From: an uncultured Allofournierella sp.
Lineage (GTDB): Bacteria; Bacillota; Clostridia; Oscillospirales; Ruminococcaceae
Assembly (NCBI GenBank): GCA_944382705.1
Contig: CALWNE010000046.1
Location: 1-64,000 of the forward strand
Reading direction: 5' to 3'
Length of the DNA stretch: 64,000 nucleotides
The stretch's first letter is position 1, and each line of letters opens with the position of its first letter. The notes below the pieces were generated by a model. It searched no databases. It had not been told where the DNA came from and worked only from the letters and a program-made list of their open reading frames with translations. Position numbers and translations under genes: made by a program. This document shows positions 26,228 to 34,557 of this stretch, in pieces.

Positions 26228-26781
26228 TATGCCAATCCCTCCTGATAAACGGCACGGGGGCCGCCAATGTAACGGGGGCGGGTACGGGCGGCCACCAGGC
26301 TGGCCTGGCCAATTTGCTGAATGTTTAGACGCACCGGCACGGCCACCCGTTTCAGATGCATACCAATGAGGGTGCTGCCGATGTCCAGCCCGGCATCCGC
26401 CTGGATGCTTTCCAATGCAACGGGATGTTCAAACTGCTGCCAGCAAACCGTGGCAAAGCTGCCCCCGGCCTTGGGCTGGGGCATCACATTCACCACTTCG
26501 GCCCCTACCCGCACAGCGGCAGCTTCCAGAATGAGGGCACGGTTGAGGTGCTCGCAGCATTGAGCAGCCAAAAAGACCCCCGCCTGGTGCAGCACCGGGG
26601 CAATGCCTTGGTAAACGGCCTGTGCAGCCTCTAGACTGGAGCATTTGCCGATGGTCTGGCCAATGATTTCGCTGGAGGAACAGCCCACAACCAGAATGCT
26701 GCCGGGCTTGAGATTGGCAGCAGCCAGCAGCTCGGCGGCAGCCTGGGCGGCCTGGGCTTGAATATGGGAAAGGTTGGTCAT
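26227..26781 (-). CDS. TIGR01440/DUF436 family protein (YwlG-like)
   Basis: 184-residue protein of unknown function conserved in Firmicutes. Recognisable blocks: 'ILVVGCSSSEIIGQTIGK' near 30, 'AQCCEHLNRALILE' near 73, 'VNVMPQPKAGGSFATVCW' near 98, and 'DIGSTLIGMHLKRVAVPV' near 135. The cysteine/histidine cluster suggests a metal or catalytic site. GAGGTG precedes ATG 26781; an in-frame upstream extension runs into a terminator hairpin and is not used. It overlaps yggS in a TAATG junction, so the two are coupled. Confidence 0.85.
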   Translation of the reverse strand: MTNLSHIQAQAAQAAAELLAAANLKPGSILVVGCSSSEIIGQTIGKCSSLEAAQAVYQGIAPVLHQAGVFLAAQCCEHLNRALILEAAAVRVGAEVVNVMPQPKAGGSFATVCWQQFEHPVALESIQADAGLDIGSTLIGMHLKRVAVPVRLNIQQIGQASLVAARTRPRYIGGPRAVYQEGLA

Positions 26782-26824
26782 ACAAAACACCTCGCTTGGT
26801 TGGAATTGGAGTGGTTGGTGGAAA

Positions 26825-26868
26825 AACAGACCATTCCCGCACAGCATGGGAGCAGGGAATGGTCTGTT
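26825..26868 (-). terminator. Terminator after the DtxR-family gene
   Basis: 14-bp perfect stem, AACAGACCATTCCC (26825-26838) with its complement (26855-26868); TTTTTCC follows on the minus strand, just after the regulator gene. Confidence 0.75.
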
Positions 26869-26878
26869 GGTGCGGCAG

Positions 26879-27253
26879 TTACAGCTGCTTTTGGCGCAGG
26901 TAAAATGCCTTGATTTTTTCAAAACTGACTGGATGGAGATTGTGCTCCAGGCGGCAGGCATCCTCTTTTGCAATGTCCTCAGGCACACCCAAATCCATTA
27001 GAAGTTGACTAATCAGGGTGTGCCGCTCGTAAATCGTTTCGGCAATGTGGCGGCCGGACTGGGTAAGGGTAATCATTCCACCGTCATCCACCTGAACATA
27101 GCCGTTTTCCCGCAGCTTTTTCATGGCGGTGGAAACGCTGGGTTTTGAAAAATCCATCTCGTTGGCAGTGTCGATGGAGCGGACGCTGCCGTTGCGTTTG
27201 AACAACACCAAAATGGTTTCCAGGTAATCTTCGGCAGATTCCATGATTTTCAC
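26879..27253 (-). CDS. DtxR/MntR-family metal-dependent transcriptional regulator
   Basis: 124 residues. N-terminal winged helix-turn-helix ('SIDTANEMDFSKPSVSTAMK' is the recognition region), then the metal-binding/dimerisation domain with 'ERHTLISQLLMDLGVP', 'AKEDACRLEH' and 'HPVSFEKIKAF'; the Glu, Cys/Asp and His positions fit Mn/Fe binding. No SH3-like third domain, so it is of the short MntR type. GTG 27253 is chosen because 'MKIMESAEDYLETIL' matches the family start; ATG 27244 is three codons later. Its promoter overlaps a palindrome, suggesting autoregulation. Confidence 0.85.
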   Translation of the reverse strand: MKIMESAEDYLETILVLFKRNGSVRSIDTANEMDFSKPSVSTAMKKLRENGYVQVDDGGMITLTQSGRHIAETIYERHTLISQLLMDLGVPEDIAKEDACRLEHNLHPVSFEKIKAFYLRQKQL

Positions 27254-27317
27254 AGGAAAAAACAGCTCCTTTCGGCAACGGGGAACGGCGAGGCCAGGGC
27301 CTGCATTCCCCAAAATC

Positions 27318-27355
27318 TATGCTAATATTGTAGCATAACGGCTGCAAAGTTTCAA
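27318..27355 (-). promoter_or_regulatory. Promoter with overlapping palindrome, DtxR-family gene
   Basis: Minus-strand -35 TTGAAA (27350-27355), 17-base spacer, -10 TACAAT (27327-27332). A perfect inverted repeat TATGCTA-n6-TAGCATA (27318-27337) is centred on the -10, the expected place for an autorepressor. Confidence 0.7.
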
Positions 27356-27382
27356 CCAAACCCACAAGGGCTGGCTGCACGC

Positions 27383-27420
27383 AAAAAAATCCCCTGGGAC
27401 TTTTGCAAAAGCCACAGGGG
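27383..27420 (-). terminator. Terminator after the DHHW gene
   Basis: CCCCTG/CAGGGG stem with inner TTTTGCAAAA; seven T follow on the minus strand (27383-27390). Confidence 0.8.
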
Positions 27421-27430
27421 AGCTAAAAGG

Positions 27431-28387
27431 TCAGCGAAGCATAGCGCTTTGATTAACCACCGGCATACTGTACAAAAACAGCACATCCTGGTTGGTAAAG
27501 GTGATGTACTGGGGTACAAGGCCGCTTACCATATACCGCAAATCAATCAGGGTGATGGTGCGGTAGGTCTGGCACAAAAGAGGAGCCAGACTGCTGGCAA
27601 AGGAATCCCGAAAAATAACCAGCTCCCGGTCGGTGGAAGCATCCGGATTTTGAATGGTCACAAAGGGAGTGGTGCCGGACAAAAACACATCGTAGGGGTT
27701 TTTGCCGGTGAGTTTTTCTGGAGTGTATACAGTTGTGTCCTCCAATACAGCATGGTGCACCTGCGCCTGCTCTGTAAAAGTGCTGGTGAGGTAAACCAGA
27801 TTCTCCTGGCCGGGTTCAATCTTTACATACCAGCTGGCGGTGCCGATAAAATCCGGCACAACCTGGGGCTGCCAGCCTTCCAGCGTGGCCGAAAATCCCA
27901 TGGCATCGCCCAAGGTATCCAGCACTGGCTGCAAGGTTTCCTGCCGCCAGTGAGGGTCGGTTTTATAGTAGCTGCCAAGGCTAAGGCTACCGGTAAGGTC
28001 AATGTGCACAAAGGACTGGGGAAGCTGGGCTTGAACCTGCGCCGTCATGGCATCGTAATCCAGCCGGGGCCAGCCCTCATCGGGCAGGTAATGGGCTTTG
28101 TCCGGCACAATGGCCCAATAACACTGGTTGTCCGGCGTGAGCAGATCCTGAGAAAGCTGGGTTAGCTTGGCGGAAAAATTATTCACGCTGCGTTCATCCA
28201 AAGGCCCGTGGTACTGTACCCAGTAGCCCTGCTGCTGATACATTCCATTTTCGTCCGGGGTATGGAGGCTGCGCTGGTGTGCCAGCCAGCCGGCTGCCAG
28301 GCAGCCAAGCAGGGCAACCGCGCCAGCGCAGACCAATCCCTTACGGAACAGCAACGACCGAGGAGTCATTGGCAGCGGCTTCGCCAT
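27431..28387 (-). CDS. DHHW family extracytoplasmic protein
   Basis: 318 residues: an N-terminal membrane anchor or signal (about 18-36), then an extracellular domain. 'GSYYKTDPHWRQETLQPV' near 130 is the DHHW-family core, here with Pro in place of the first His (DPHW). 'ELVIFRDSFASSLAPLL' near 255 is the SGNH/AlgX-like serine block ('RDSF'). Members are related to AlgX/DltD-type O-acylation hydrolases, so a role in modifying a surface polymer is plausible. It starts inside the 3' end of the DUF4358 lipoprotein gene (47-base overlap); GGAAG lies 9 bases before ATG 28387, and ATG 28369 is an alternative. Confidence 0.75.
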   Translation of the reverse strand: MAKPLPMTPRSLLFRKGLVCAGAVALLGCLAAGWLAHQRSLHTPDENGMYQQQGYWVQYHGPLDERSVNNFSAKLTQLSQDLLTPDNQCYWAIVPDKAHYLPDEGWPRLDYDAMTAQVQAQLPQSFVHIDLTGSLSLGSYYKTDPHWRQETLQPVLDTLGDAMGFSATLEGWQPQVVPDFIGTASWYVKIEPGQENLVYLTSTFTEQAQVHHAVLEDTTVYTPEKLTGKNPYDVFLSGTTPFVTIQNPDASTDRELVIFRDSFASSLAPLLCQTYRTITLIDLRYMVSGLVPQYITFTNQDVLFLYSMPVVNQSAMLR

Positions 28388-29021
28388 CCATGGGAGCTTC
28401 CTGGGCGAATTCCTCGTTCTTTACTACGGTAACCTTATCCTCGCCCATCTGAGCGGTAAAGCTGTTCAGCAGGGGCTGGGCAAAGTCGTTCTGGCTCATA
28501 ACCAGCAGCACCACATCGCCGGAGTAAGCAACGATGACCCGCTCGGCGCCAACACACAGCCACTTCATGGGGTTGGCTTTTTCGGCAACGGACTCTGCCA
28601 GAGCAGCGGCGTCATCGGCACTTTTGGCCTGCAGCAGCACCACAGAGTGTGCAATGCTGGTAACGGCAGCGTCGGCAGCAATGCCTGCGCTGAATTCATC
28701 GGCGGAAACACCGGTCATATATTCGGCATTGTCTGCGGTGAGTACGGTGTACTGGGATGCGCTGTCTTCCGCAGCGGGCATGGGCTTGAGCATCATGGGC
28801 AGCTCCACATCGGTGTACATCTTATCCATGATGGCGTCCAGCGTGCTGGTATTTACAGCGGAATTGTCGCTGTCAGCCTGGGAGGTGCTGGCGGAAATGC
28901 TGGAGGACATACTGCTGGAAGTGCTGGAGGAAGTGCTGGTGGAACCAGAGTTGCTGTTGCCACAGCCAGCCAGCATGGAAACCGCCAGGATGGCGGCCAG
29001 TGCGATGGACAGTTTTTTCAT
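28341..29021 (-). CDS. DUF4358 lipoprotein
   Basis: 226 residues. Signal peptide with lipobox 'LAGC' (Cys20) means export and lipid anchoring. It is followed by a Ser/Thr-rich linker (about 23-48) and a DUF4358 domain with 'GVSADEFSAGIAADAAVTSI' and 'ERVIVAYSGDVVLLVMSQND'. Function unknown. AAGGAGA precedes ATG 29021; an upstream in-frame extension would bury the signal peptide and is rejected. Overlap with the DHHW gene implies the two surface proteins are made together; their association with acyl-polymer chemistry is inference. Confidence 0.8.
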   Translation of the reverse strand: MKKLSIALAAILAVSMLAGCGNSNSGSTSTSSSTSSSMSSSISASTSQADSDNSAVNTSTLDAIMDKMYTDVELPMMLKPMPAAEDSASQYTVLTADNAEYMTGVSADEFSAGIAADAAVTSIAHSVVLLQAKSADDAAALAESVAEKANPMKWLCVGAERVIVAYSGDVVLLVMSQNDFAQPLLNSFTAQMGEDKVTVVKNEEFAQEAPMDGEAAANDSSVVAVP

Positions 29022-29054
29022 GTGTGATTCTCCTTTTTCATTGCTTGAACAACC

Positions 29055-29115
29055 AGCCAAAACGGCAGGATGCAGTGAGGGAAGGCCAATCCTGTGCGGC
29101 GGTTCCCTTTTGGCT
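29055..29115 (-). other. Possible pseudoknotted leader RNA
   Basis: Outer pairing AGCCAAAA (29055-29062) with TTTTGGCT (29108-29115) encloses CAGGAT (29066-29071) pairing with ATCCTG (29089-29094) and GGGAA (29079-29083) pairing with TTCCC (29103-29107). The two inner pairings interleave, as in an H-type pseudoknot. It lies in the 5' leader of the DUF4358 lipoprotein. No match to a riboswitch class I know. Confidence 0.35.
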
Positions 29116-29254
29116 AGTATGCCATTTTGCCCCTGCCGGTATTCCTGTGGGAATGCGGCGGATTTCACCCTATATACAAATCAGCTGCCCATATTATTGC
29201 AAAGGTATGCAAAAAAATAATTGGAGACAGAAAAAAACGAAAATACATTGCTAC

Positions 29255-29283
29255 TTTATCACTGCAAAAAAGTGTGGTATAAT
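29255..29283 (+). promoter_or_regulatory. metF promoter
   Basis: Extended -10 TGgTATAAT (29275-29283) with a poor -35 (TTTATC, 29255-29260) at 17-base spacing. Confidence 0.5.
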
Positions 29284-29355
29284 GGAAAAATCAGCACTTG
29301 CCCAGCGCAGTGAATCTGGCTGGCAGTGAAAGTATAAAGATTAAGGAGAGCCCCC

Positions 29356-30234
29356 ATGCGTCTTTCAGAGTTGTTTCAAAGCAAGCCCTGCGTTTTTTCC
29401 ATCGAGGTATTCCCGCCCCGCAAAAATGGAGCGAAGCCCGAGGATTTGTACCCGGTGCTGGAGCAGATGGCCCAGCTGCGGCCGGATTATATGAGTGTTA
29501 CCTATGGAGCTGGCGGCGGCCCTGCCGGTATGAGTACGGTACAGATTGCAGCGCATTTAAAACGCATGGGCATTGAACCCCTGGCTCATCTCACCTGCGT
29601 GAATTCCTGCCGGGAACAGGTGGACCAGGTAGCTGCCTGTTTGCAGGAAAAAGGTGTGGAAAATGTACTGGCCCTGCGGGGTGACATCTGCCCCGATCTG
29701 CCTCGGCAGACGGAGTTTTCTCATGCCAGCGACCTGGCGGCTTACCTGAAGCAGGGCCGGGATTTTTATCTGGCAGGTGCCTGCTACCCCGAAGGCCATG
29801 TGGAAAGCAGCAGCTTGCAGCAGGATGTGGAACAGTTGAAGTATAAGCTGGAAGCAGGGGTAGAGCACCTGGTTACCCAGCTGTTTTTTGACAATAGCAA
29901 ATACTATCGTTTTATGAATATGCTGCGCAAAAGCGGTGTGCAGGTGCCAGTGCAGGCAGGTGTAATGCCTATTGTTTCGGCCCGGCAGGTGCAGCGCACC
30001 CTGGCATTGAGTAGCGCCAGCCTGCCGCCCCAGTTTACTAAGCTGCTGGCCCGCTACGATGGAGATGAACAGGGAATGTTTGATGCAGGCATCGACTATG
30101 CCATTGGGCAGCTGCGTGATTTGATTGAAGGCGGCGCAGATGGAGTGCACCTTTACGCCATGAATGACCCTGTGGTGGCCCGTCGGGTGTACGAAGGCAT
30201 CGAGGACCTGCTGCCCGCAGGCAAAGGGCTGTGA
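29356..30234 (+). CDS. metF: Methylenetetrahydrofolate reductase MetF
   Basis: 292-residue FAD-dependent TIM-barrel enzyme reducing 5,10-methylene-THF to 5-methyl-THF, the methyl donor for MetH. Characteristic pieces: 'FSIEVFPPRKNGAK' at 13-26 with the catalytic Glu, 'YMSVTYGAGGG' near 48, 'HLTCVN' near 77, 'LALRGD' near 105, 'CYPEGH' near 140 and 'THLVTQLFFDN'-like sequence near 173. Starts the metF / activation-domain / metH unit; AAGGAGAG precedes the ATG. Confidence 0.95.
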   Translation: MRLSELFQSKPCVFSIEVFPPRKNGAKPEDLYPVLEQMAQLRPDYMSVTYGAGGGPAGMSTVQIAAHLKRMGIEPLAHLTCVNSCREQVDQVAACLQEKGVENVLALRGDICPDLPRQTEFSHASDLAAYLKQGRDFYLAGACYPEGHVESSSLQQDVEQLKYKLEAGVEHLVTQLFFDNSKYYRFMNMLRKSGVQVPVQAGVMPIVSARQVQRTLALSSASLPPQFTKLLARYDGDEQGMFDAGIDYAIGQLRDLIEGGADGVHLYAMNDPVVARRVYEGIEDLLPAGKGL

Positions 30235-30884
30235 TGCGGCCCCATCCCCCGGCACTGGACCGGCAGGAGACCCTCCGGTACCTGGGTGCGGGGGGAACTG
30301 TTGATCCTGCGTTGCAGGCGCTGTTAGACCGGGCCGAGCAGGAGCTTTTGCAGCAGTCGGTGATTCGGGCGGCTGCTCGTCAGCTTCCCCTCAACCAGTT
30401 GGAACCGCTGCTGCAGGGGCAGGACATTGAAGCCCACCTCAAGGGCTGTACCAGGGGCCTGCTGCTGGCGGTCACGCTGGGTGCAGGGCTGGACGCTGCT
30501 CTGCGCCGTGCCCTGGCAGTGGAGCCGGTGTACGGCGTGGTGCTGGATGCGGCGGCCTCTGCCTATGTGGAGCAGGCTGCCCAGGAATGGGAGCAGGAGC
30601 TGCGCAGCCAGGTGGCCGGGCAGGGGCTGTATATGACCGGGCGGTTTTCGCCGGGGTATGGCGACTGGCCCCTTACCGTACAGCCGAGCTTTTTGCAGTG
30701 GATGGATGCGAGCCGTCAGGCTGGACTGTCCACATCAGAAAGCTGTATGTTGGTGCCGGGCAAAAGTGTGACTGCCCTCTGTGGCATAGCCGATCACCCG
30801 GTACAAGGCCAACTGGCGGGCTGTGCCCACTGCGCCCTGCGCGAAACCTGTACCAAAAGAAAGGAAGGAAATCCCTGTGTGTAA
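30234..30884 (+). CDS. Free-standing MetH reactivation domain protein
   Basis: 216 residues homologous to the C-terminal AdoMet-binding activation domain of cobalamin-dependent methionine synthase, which re-methylates oxidised cob(II)alamin. The key block 'MTGRFSPGYGDWPLTVQPSF' is near 128 and 'GKSVTALCGI' near 175. It ends in a Cys-rich tail ('CAHCALRETC'), as in clostridial versions. ATG 30234 overlaps the metF stop (TGATG), and metH begins within its last codons. The full MetH module is therefore split into two polypeptides. Confidence 0.85.
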   Translation: MRPHPPALDRQETLRYLGAGGTVDPALQALLDRAEQELLQQSVIRAAARQLPLNQLEPLLQGQDIEAHLKGCTRGLLLAVTLGAGLDAALRRALAVEPVYGVVLDAAASAYVEQAAQEWEQELRSQVAGQGLYMTGRFSPGYGDWPLTVQPSFLQWMDASRQAGLSTSESCMLVPGKSVTALCGIADHPVQGQLAGCAHCALRETCTKRKEGNPCV

Positions 30885-33255
30885 CCAACGACCTCTGTTT
30901 GAATCAAACCGCTGCCAGCGTATGGATGGCGCCATGGGCACCATGTTACAGCAGGCGGGCCTTACCCCTGGCGAGCATCCGGATGTATGGAATATTACCC
31001 ATCCCCAGCAGGTGCAGGCCATTCACAAGGCTTATCTGGCGGCAGGCACAAACCTGCTGAGTACCAATACCTTTGGGGCAAACTGCAAAAAGCTGGCCGG
31101 TACCGGGTATACGGTGGCCCAGGTGATTGAGGCCGCAGTGGACTGTGCCCGCAAGGCCAGTGAGGGGACAGGGGCACGGATTTTGTTGGATGTGGGGCCG
31201 CTGGGAGAGATGCTTCAGCCGTTGGGAACGCTGCCCTTTGAGGAAGCCTGCAACGCCTTTAAAGAGGTGGTGCAGGCCGGTGCCCGGGCCGGAGTGGATG
31301 CCATTTATTTTGAAACCATGACCGACCTGGCAGAGGTGAAGGCGGCGCTGGTGGCTGCGAAGGAAACCTGTGACCTGCCGGTGATGGTTTCCATGAGTTT
31401 TGAGCAGAACGGCCGCACCTTTGTGGGCTGCCCGGCGGAAAGCTTTGGCCTGATGGCCCAGGGGCTGGGTGCAGCGGCAGTGGGCATTAACTGCTCGCTG
31501 GGGCCGGCGGAAATTCTGCCTACCGCCCGTCGGCTGGCAGAAAGCTGTACCCTGCCGGTGTTTATTAAAGCCAATGCTGGTTTGCCGGACCCTTTGACCG
31601 GGGCATACAGCATGGATGCTGCCACCTTTGCCCAGCAAATGGAGGAATACCTGCCTCTGGGGCTTGCGGCTATGGGTGGCTGCTGCGGAACTTCGCCGGA
31701 GTACATTCAGGCATTGGGAAGCCTGGCTGACCGGATGGTGCCCCGTACCCCCAGTGATGCTCCTCTGCCGGGGCGGGTGTGCTCTGGTATGCAGGTGGTG
31801 ACCGTGCGCCCCGGTACCGTGATTGGCGAGCGCATTAACCCCACCGGCAAAAAGAAGATGAAGGAAGCTCTGCGCACTGGCGATTTGGGCTATCTGCTGG
31901 GACAGGCGGTGGAACAGGCCCAGGCCGGGGCGCAGATTTTGGATGTGAATGTGGGTCTGCCGGAAATTGACGAGGTGGAGATGATGCGCCGGGCCGTTGT
32001 GGCCATTCAGGGAGTAACCGAGCTGCCCTTGCAGCTGGACTCCACCCAGCCGGAGGTTTTGGAAGCAGGTTTGCGGGTATACACCGGCAAGCCCATTGTA
32101 AACTCGGTGAACGCAGAGCCGGCGGTGCTGCAAGCCATTTTGCCTTTGTGCAAAAAATACGGCGCAGCCGTGGTAGGTTTGACCCTGGGGGATGGGGGGA
32201 TTCCTTCTAAGGCGGAGGAACGGTTTGAGCTGGCCCGCAGCATCTGGCAGGCCTGCCAGCAGGCGGGAATCCCCAAAGAGGATGTATACATTGACTGCCT
32301 TACCCTCACAGCCAGTGCCCAGCAGGAGGATGTATGGGAAACCGTGAAGGCGGTGCGTTTGGTAAAGGAAGAACTGGGCCTTAAAACAGTTCTGGGTGTT
32401 TCAAACATTTCCTTTGGTTTGCCCCAGCGGCCTCAGTTAAACACTGCATTTTTGAGCACAGCACTGGCCAACGGCCTGGATGCACCCATCATGAACCCCA
32501 ACGAGCCTTCTATGATGGCAGCAGTGAGGGCGTTCCGGGTGTTTACCGCTCAGGATGCCCATGCCCAGGAGTATATTGAGGCCTACGGCAACCAACCGGC
32601 TGCATCGGCTGCACCAGCAGCAGAGCCAGGCCAGCCCATGTCCCTGACCGAAGCAGTGTTCAAGGGGCTGGAAAGCCAGGCCCGCCAGGCTGCTATCGAG
32701 GCTCTGGCTACAACTGCCCCGGAAGAACTGGTGAACCAGGTGCTGATTCCCGCATTGGACGAGGTGGGCGATGCCTTTGAAAAGGGTACCTGCTTTTTGC
32801 CCCAGCTGCTGCAATCTGCCACCGCCGCCCAGGCTGCCTTTGAGCAGGTGCAGCTGGCCATTCAGCGGCAGGGCTTTGAGGGGGCAAAAAAAGGCCCCAT
32901 TATAATTGCCACAGTAAAGGGCGATATTCACGACATTGGAAAAAATATCGTGAAGGTGATCTTGGATAACTACGGGTATCAGGTGATTGACCTGGGCAGG
33001 GATGTGCCGCCGGAACAGGTGGTGGATGCGGTTCGGCGCACCGGCGCCCCACTGGTTGGCTTGAGCGCCCTCATGACCACCACGCTGCCTTCCATGGCGC
33101 AAACGGTGGAGCAGCTGCGGCAGGCTGGCCTGAGCTGTAAGGTGATGGTGGGCGGCGCTGTGCTGACGCCGGAATATGCCCAAACCATTGGAGCGGATTA
33201 TTATGTGCGGGATGCCAAGGCCTCGGTGGATGTGGCAAAACAGCTGCTGGGTTAA
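30877..33255 (+). CDS. metH: Cobalamin-dependent methionine synthase MetH, short form
   Basis: 792 residues. Homocysteine-binding barrel first, with zinc ligands Cys206 ('GINCSLGP') and Cys269-Cys270 ('MGGCCGTSP'). The pterin/methyl-THF-binding domain has 'GERINPTGKKKMKEAL' near 318 and 'DVNVGLPEIDE' near 356. Then the cobalamin cap and the B12 domain with the cobalt-ligating histidine in 'DIHDIGK' (His685) and 'MVGGAVLT' near the end. The reactivation domain is absent and supplied by the gene before it. GTG 30877 has AAGGAAGG upstream and overlaps the previous stop by 8 bases; an ATG at 30823 would lie deep in that gene. Confidence 0.93.
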   Translation: MCNQRPLFESNRCQRMDGAMGTMLQQAGLTPGEHPDVWNITHPQQVQAIHKAYLAAGTNLLSTNTFGANCKKLAGTGYTVAQVIEAAVDCARKASEGTGARILLDVGPLGEMLQPLGTLPFEEACNAFKEVVQAGARAGVDAIYFETMTDLAEVKAALVAAKETCDLPVMVSMSFEQNGRTFVGCPAESFGLMAQGLGAAAVGINCSLGPAEILPTARRLAESCTLPVFIKANAGLPDPLTGAYSMDAATFAQQMEEYLPLGLAAMGGCCGTSPEYIQALGSLADRMVPRTPSDAPLPGRVCSGMQVVTVRPGTVIGERINPTGKKKMKEALRTGDLGYLLGQAVEQAQAGAQILDVNVGLPEIDEVEMMRRAVVAIQGVTELPLQLDSTQPEVLEAGLRVYTGKPIVNSVNAEPAVLQAILPLCKKYGAAVVGLTLGDGGIPSKAEERFELARSIWQACQQAGIPKEDVYIDCLTLTASAQQEDVWETVKAVRLVKEELGLKTVLGVSNISFGLPQRPQLNTAFLSTALANGLDAPIMNPNEPSMMAAVRAFRVFTAQDAHAQEYIEAYGNQPAASAAPAAEPGQPMSLTEAVFKGLESQARQAAIEALATTAPEELVNQVLIPALDEVGDAFEKGTCFLPQLLQSATAAQAAFEQVQLAIQRQGFEGAKKGPIIIATVKGDIHDIGKNIVKVILDNYGYQVIDLGRDVPPEQVVDAVRRTGAPLVGLSALMTTTLPSMAQTVEQLRQAGLSCKVMVGGAVLTPEYAQTIGADYYVRDAKASVDVAKQLLG

Positions 33256-33322
33256 AGAGGTGTGGGCGTAATCGAGAGTGTTTCTTTTTTTTGTGAATAT
33301 CCGGTGAAAAAAACGACATTGC

Positions 33323-33354
33323 TTGACTTTGGAAAAAATTAACGCCATTATAAT
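33323..33354 (+). promoter_or_regulatory. Promoter for the GT2 gene at 33467
   Basis: TTGACT (33323-33328) with CATTAT at 17 bases or TATAAT (33349-33354) at 20 bases; AT-rich surroundings. The exact -10 is unclear. Confidence 0.5.
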
Positions 33355-33466
33355 AAGAGAGCAAGTGTTGTTGTTTTAAACACAAGGCTCTGTTTGGCGA
33401 CTGTCCAAACAGGCCCCTGCCGATTTGAGGATGCGGCAGAATTGATTATGCAAAAAGGTGAGAGAG

Positions 33467-34483
33467 ATGAAATTATTGTCCATTGCGGTACCTTGCTACA
33501 ACTCTCAGGAGTATATGAGGCACTGCATCGATACACTGCTGACTGGCGGCGAGGAAGTGGAAATTCTGGTGGTGAACGACGGCTCTAAGGATGAAACTGC
33601 CGCCATTGCCGATGAATACGCTGCGGCATTCCCCAGTATTGTGCGGGCCATTCACCAGGAAAACGGCGGTCATGGTTCGGCAGTTATGGCTGGTTTGAAG
33701 AATGCCACCGGCCAGTACTTTAAGGTGGTGGACAGTGATGACTGGGTCAATGAGGAGGCCCTGGGCAAGGTGCTGTTTACCCTGCGGAAATTTATGACCG
33801 AAAACACCCCGGTGGATTTGCTGGTTAGCAACTTTGTGTACGATAAGGTGGGTATGCGGCACAAAAAGGTAATGCGGTACGCCAATGTGCTGCCGGAACA
33901 GCAGATTCTCAGTTGGGATGATGTGGGCCGTTTGCGCCGCAGCCAGTACATTATGATGCATGCGGTTACCTATCGCACCCAGCTGCTGCGGGACAGCGGG
34001 CTGGATTTACCCAAACATACCTTCTATGTGGATAACCTGTTTGTGTATGTGCCCATGCAGTATGTAAAGAGCATTTACTACCTGAATGTGGATTTTTACC
34101 ACTACTTCATTGGCCGCAACGACCAGTCTGTAAACGAAAGCGTTATGATTAAGCGCATTGACCAGCAGATTAAGGTTAACAAGATGATGCAGCAGCAGGT
34201 GGATTTAAAATCCATCTCCAACAAGCGGCTGCGCCAGTATCTGTACAACTACTTTGAAATCATTACAGTAGTATCCTCGGTACTTATGATTCGCAGCGGC
34301 ACCAAAGAAAACCTGGAGAAAAAGCGGGAGCTGTGGGACTACCTGAAGAAGGCAGATCCCTGGCTGTATTACCGGCTGCGCCGTGGTTTTATGGGGGCTG
34401 TGCTCACCATGGATAACCCCATGGCGCATGGGTTTGCCATGGGCTGCTACAAAATTACCCAAAAGCTGTTTGGCTTTAACTGA
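33467..34483 (+). CDS. Glycosyltransferase family 2
   Basis: 338-residue GT-A fold glycosyltransferase. 'LSIAVPCYNSQEYM' opens the nucleotide-binding region, 'EILVVNDGSKDETAAIADEY' follows, and the metal-binding DXD-type motif is 'FKVVDSDDWV' near 89. No membrane helices are apparent, so it is a cytoplasmic enzyme acting on a lipid-linked acceptor or protein. Start ATG 33467 follows AAAGGTGAGAG; GTG 33458 is three codons earlier. Stand-alone unit ending in a strong bidirectional terminator. The sugar cannot be predicted. Confidence 0.85.
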   Translation: MKLLSIAVPCYNSQEYMRHCIDTLLTGGEEVEILVVNDGSKDETAAIADEYAAAFPSIVRAIHQENGGHGSAVMAGLKNATGQYFKVVDSDDWVNEEALGKVLFTLRKFMTENTPVDLLVSNFVYDKVGMRHKKVMRYANVLPEQQILSWDDVGRLRRSQYIMMHAVTYRTQLLRDSGLDLPKHTFYVDNLFVYVPMQYVKSIYYLNVDFYHYFIGRNDQSVNESVMIKRIDQQIKVNKMMQQQVDLKSISNKRLRQYLYNYFEIITVVSSVLMIRSGTKENLEKKRELWDYLKKADPWLYYRLRRGFMGAVLTMDNPMAHGFAMGCYKITQKLFGFN

Positions 34484-34492
34484 CAAAACAAC

Positions 34493-34538
34493 ACAAAACC
34501 GCCCGGTCATAGTTTGCACACTGACCGGGCGGTTTTGT
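34493..34538. terminator. Bidirectional terminator, 17-bp stem
   Basis: ACAAAACCGCCCGGTCA (34493-34509) with its perfect complement (34522-34538); T-rich on both strands by virtue of the AAAA/TTTT arms. Separates the convergent GT2 and sigK genes. Confidence 0.85.
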
Positions 34539-34557
34539 ACTGCTGTCAAAGCAGATG

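Larger units (their letters stand above)
29022..29355. other. Divergent intergenic region
   Basis: 334 bases between the minus-strand lipoprotein and plus-strand metF. The side near the lipoprotein has a pseudoknot-like set of complementary segments (29055-29115). The middle has a -10-like TATATA (about 29170) that could start the minus transcript, and the metF promoter is at 29255-29283. No gene seen. Confidence 0.55.
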
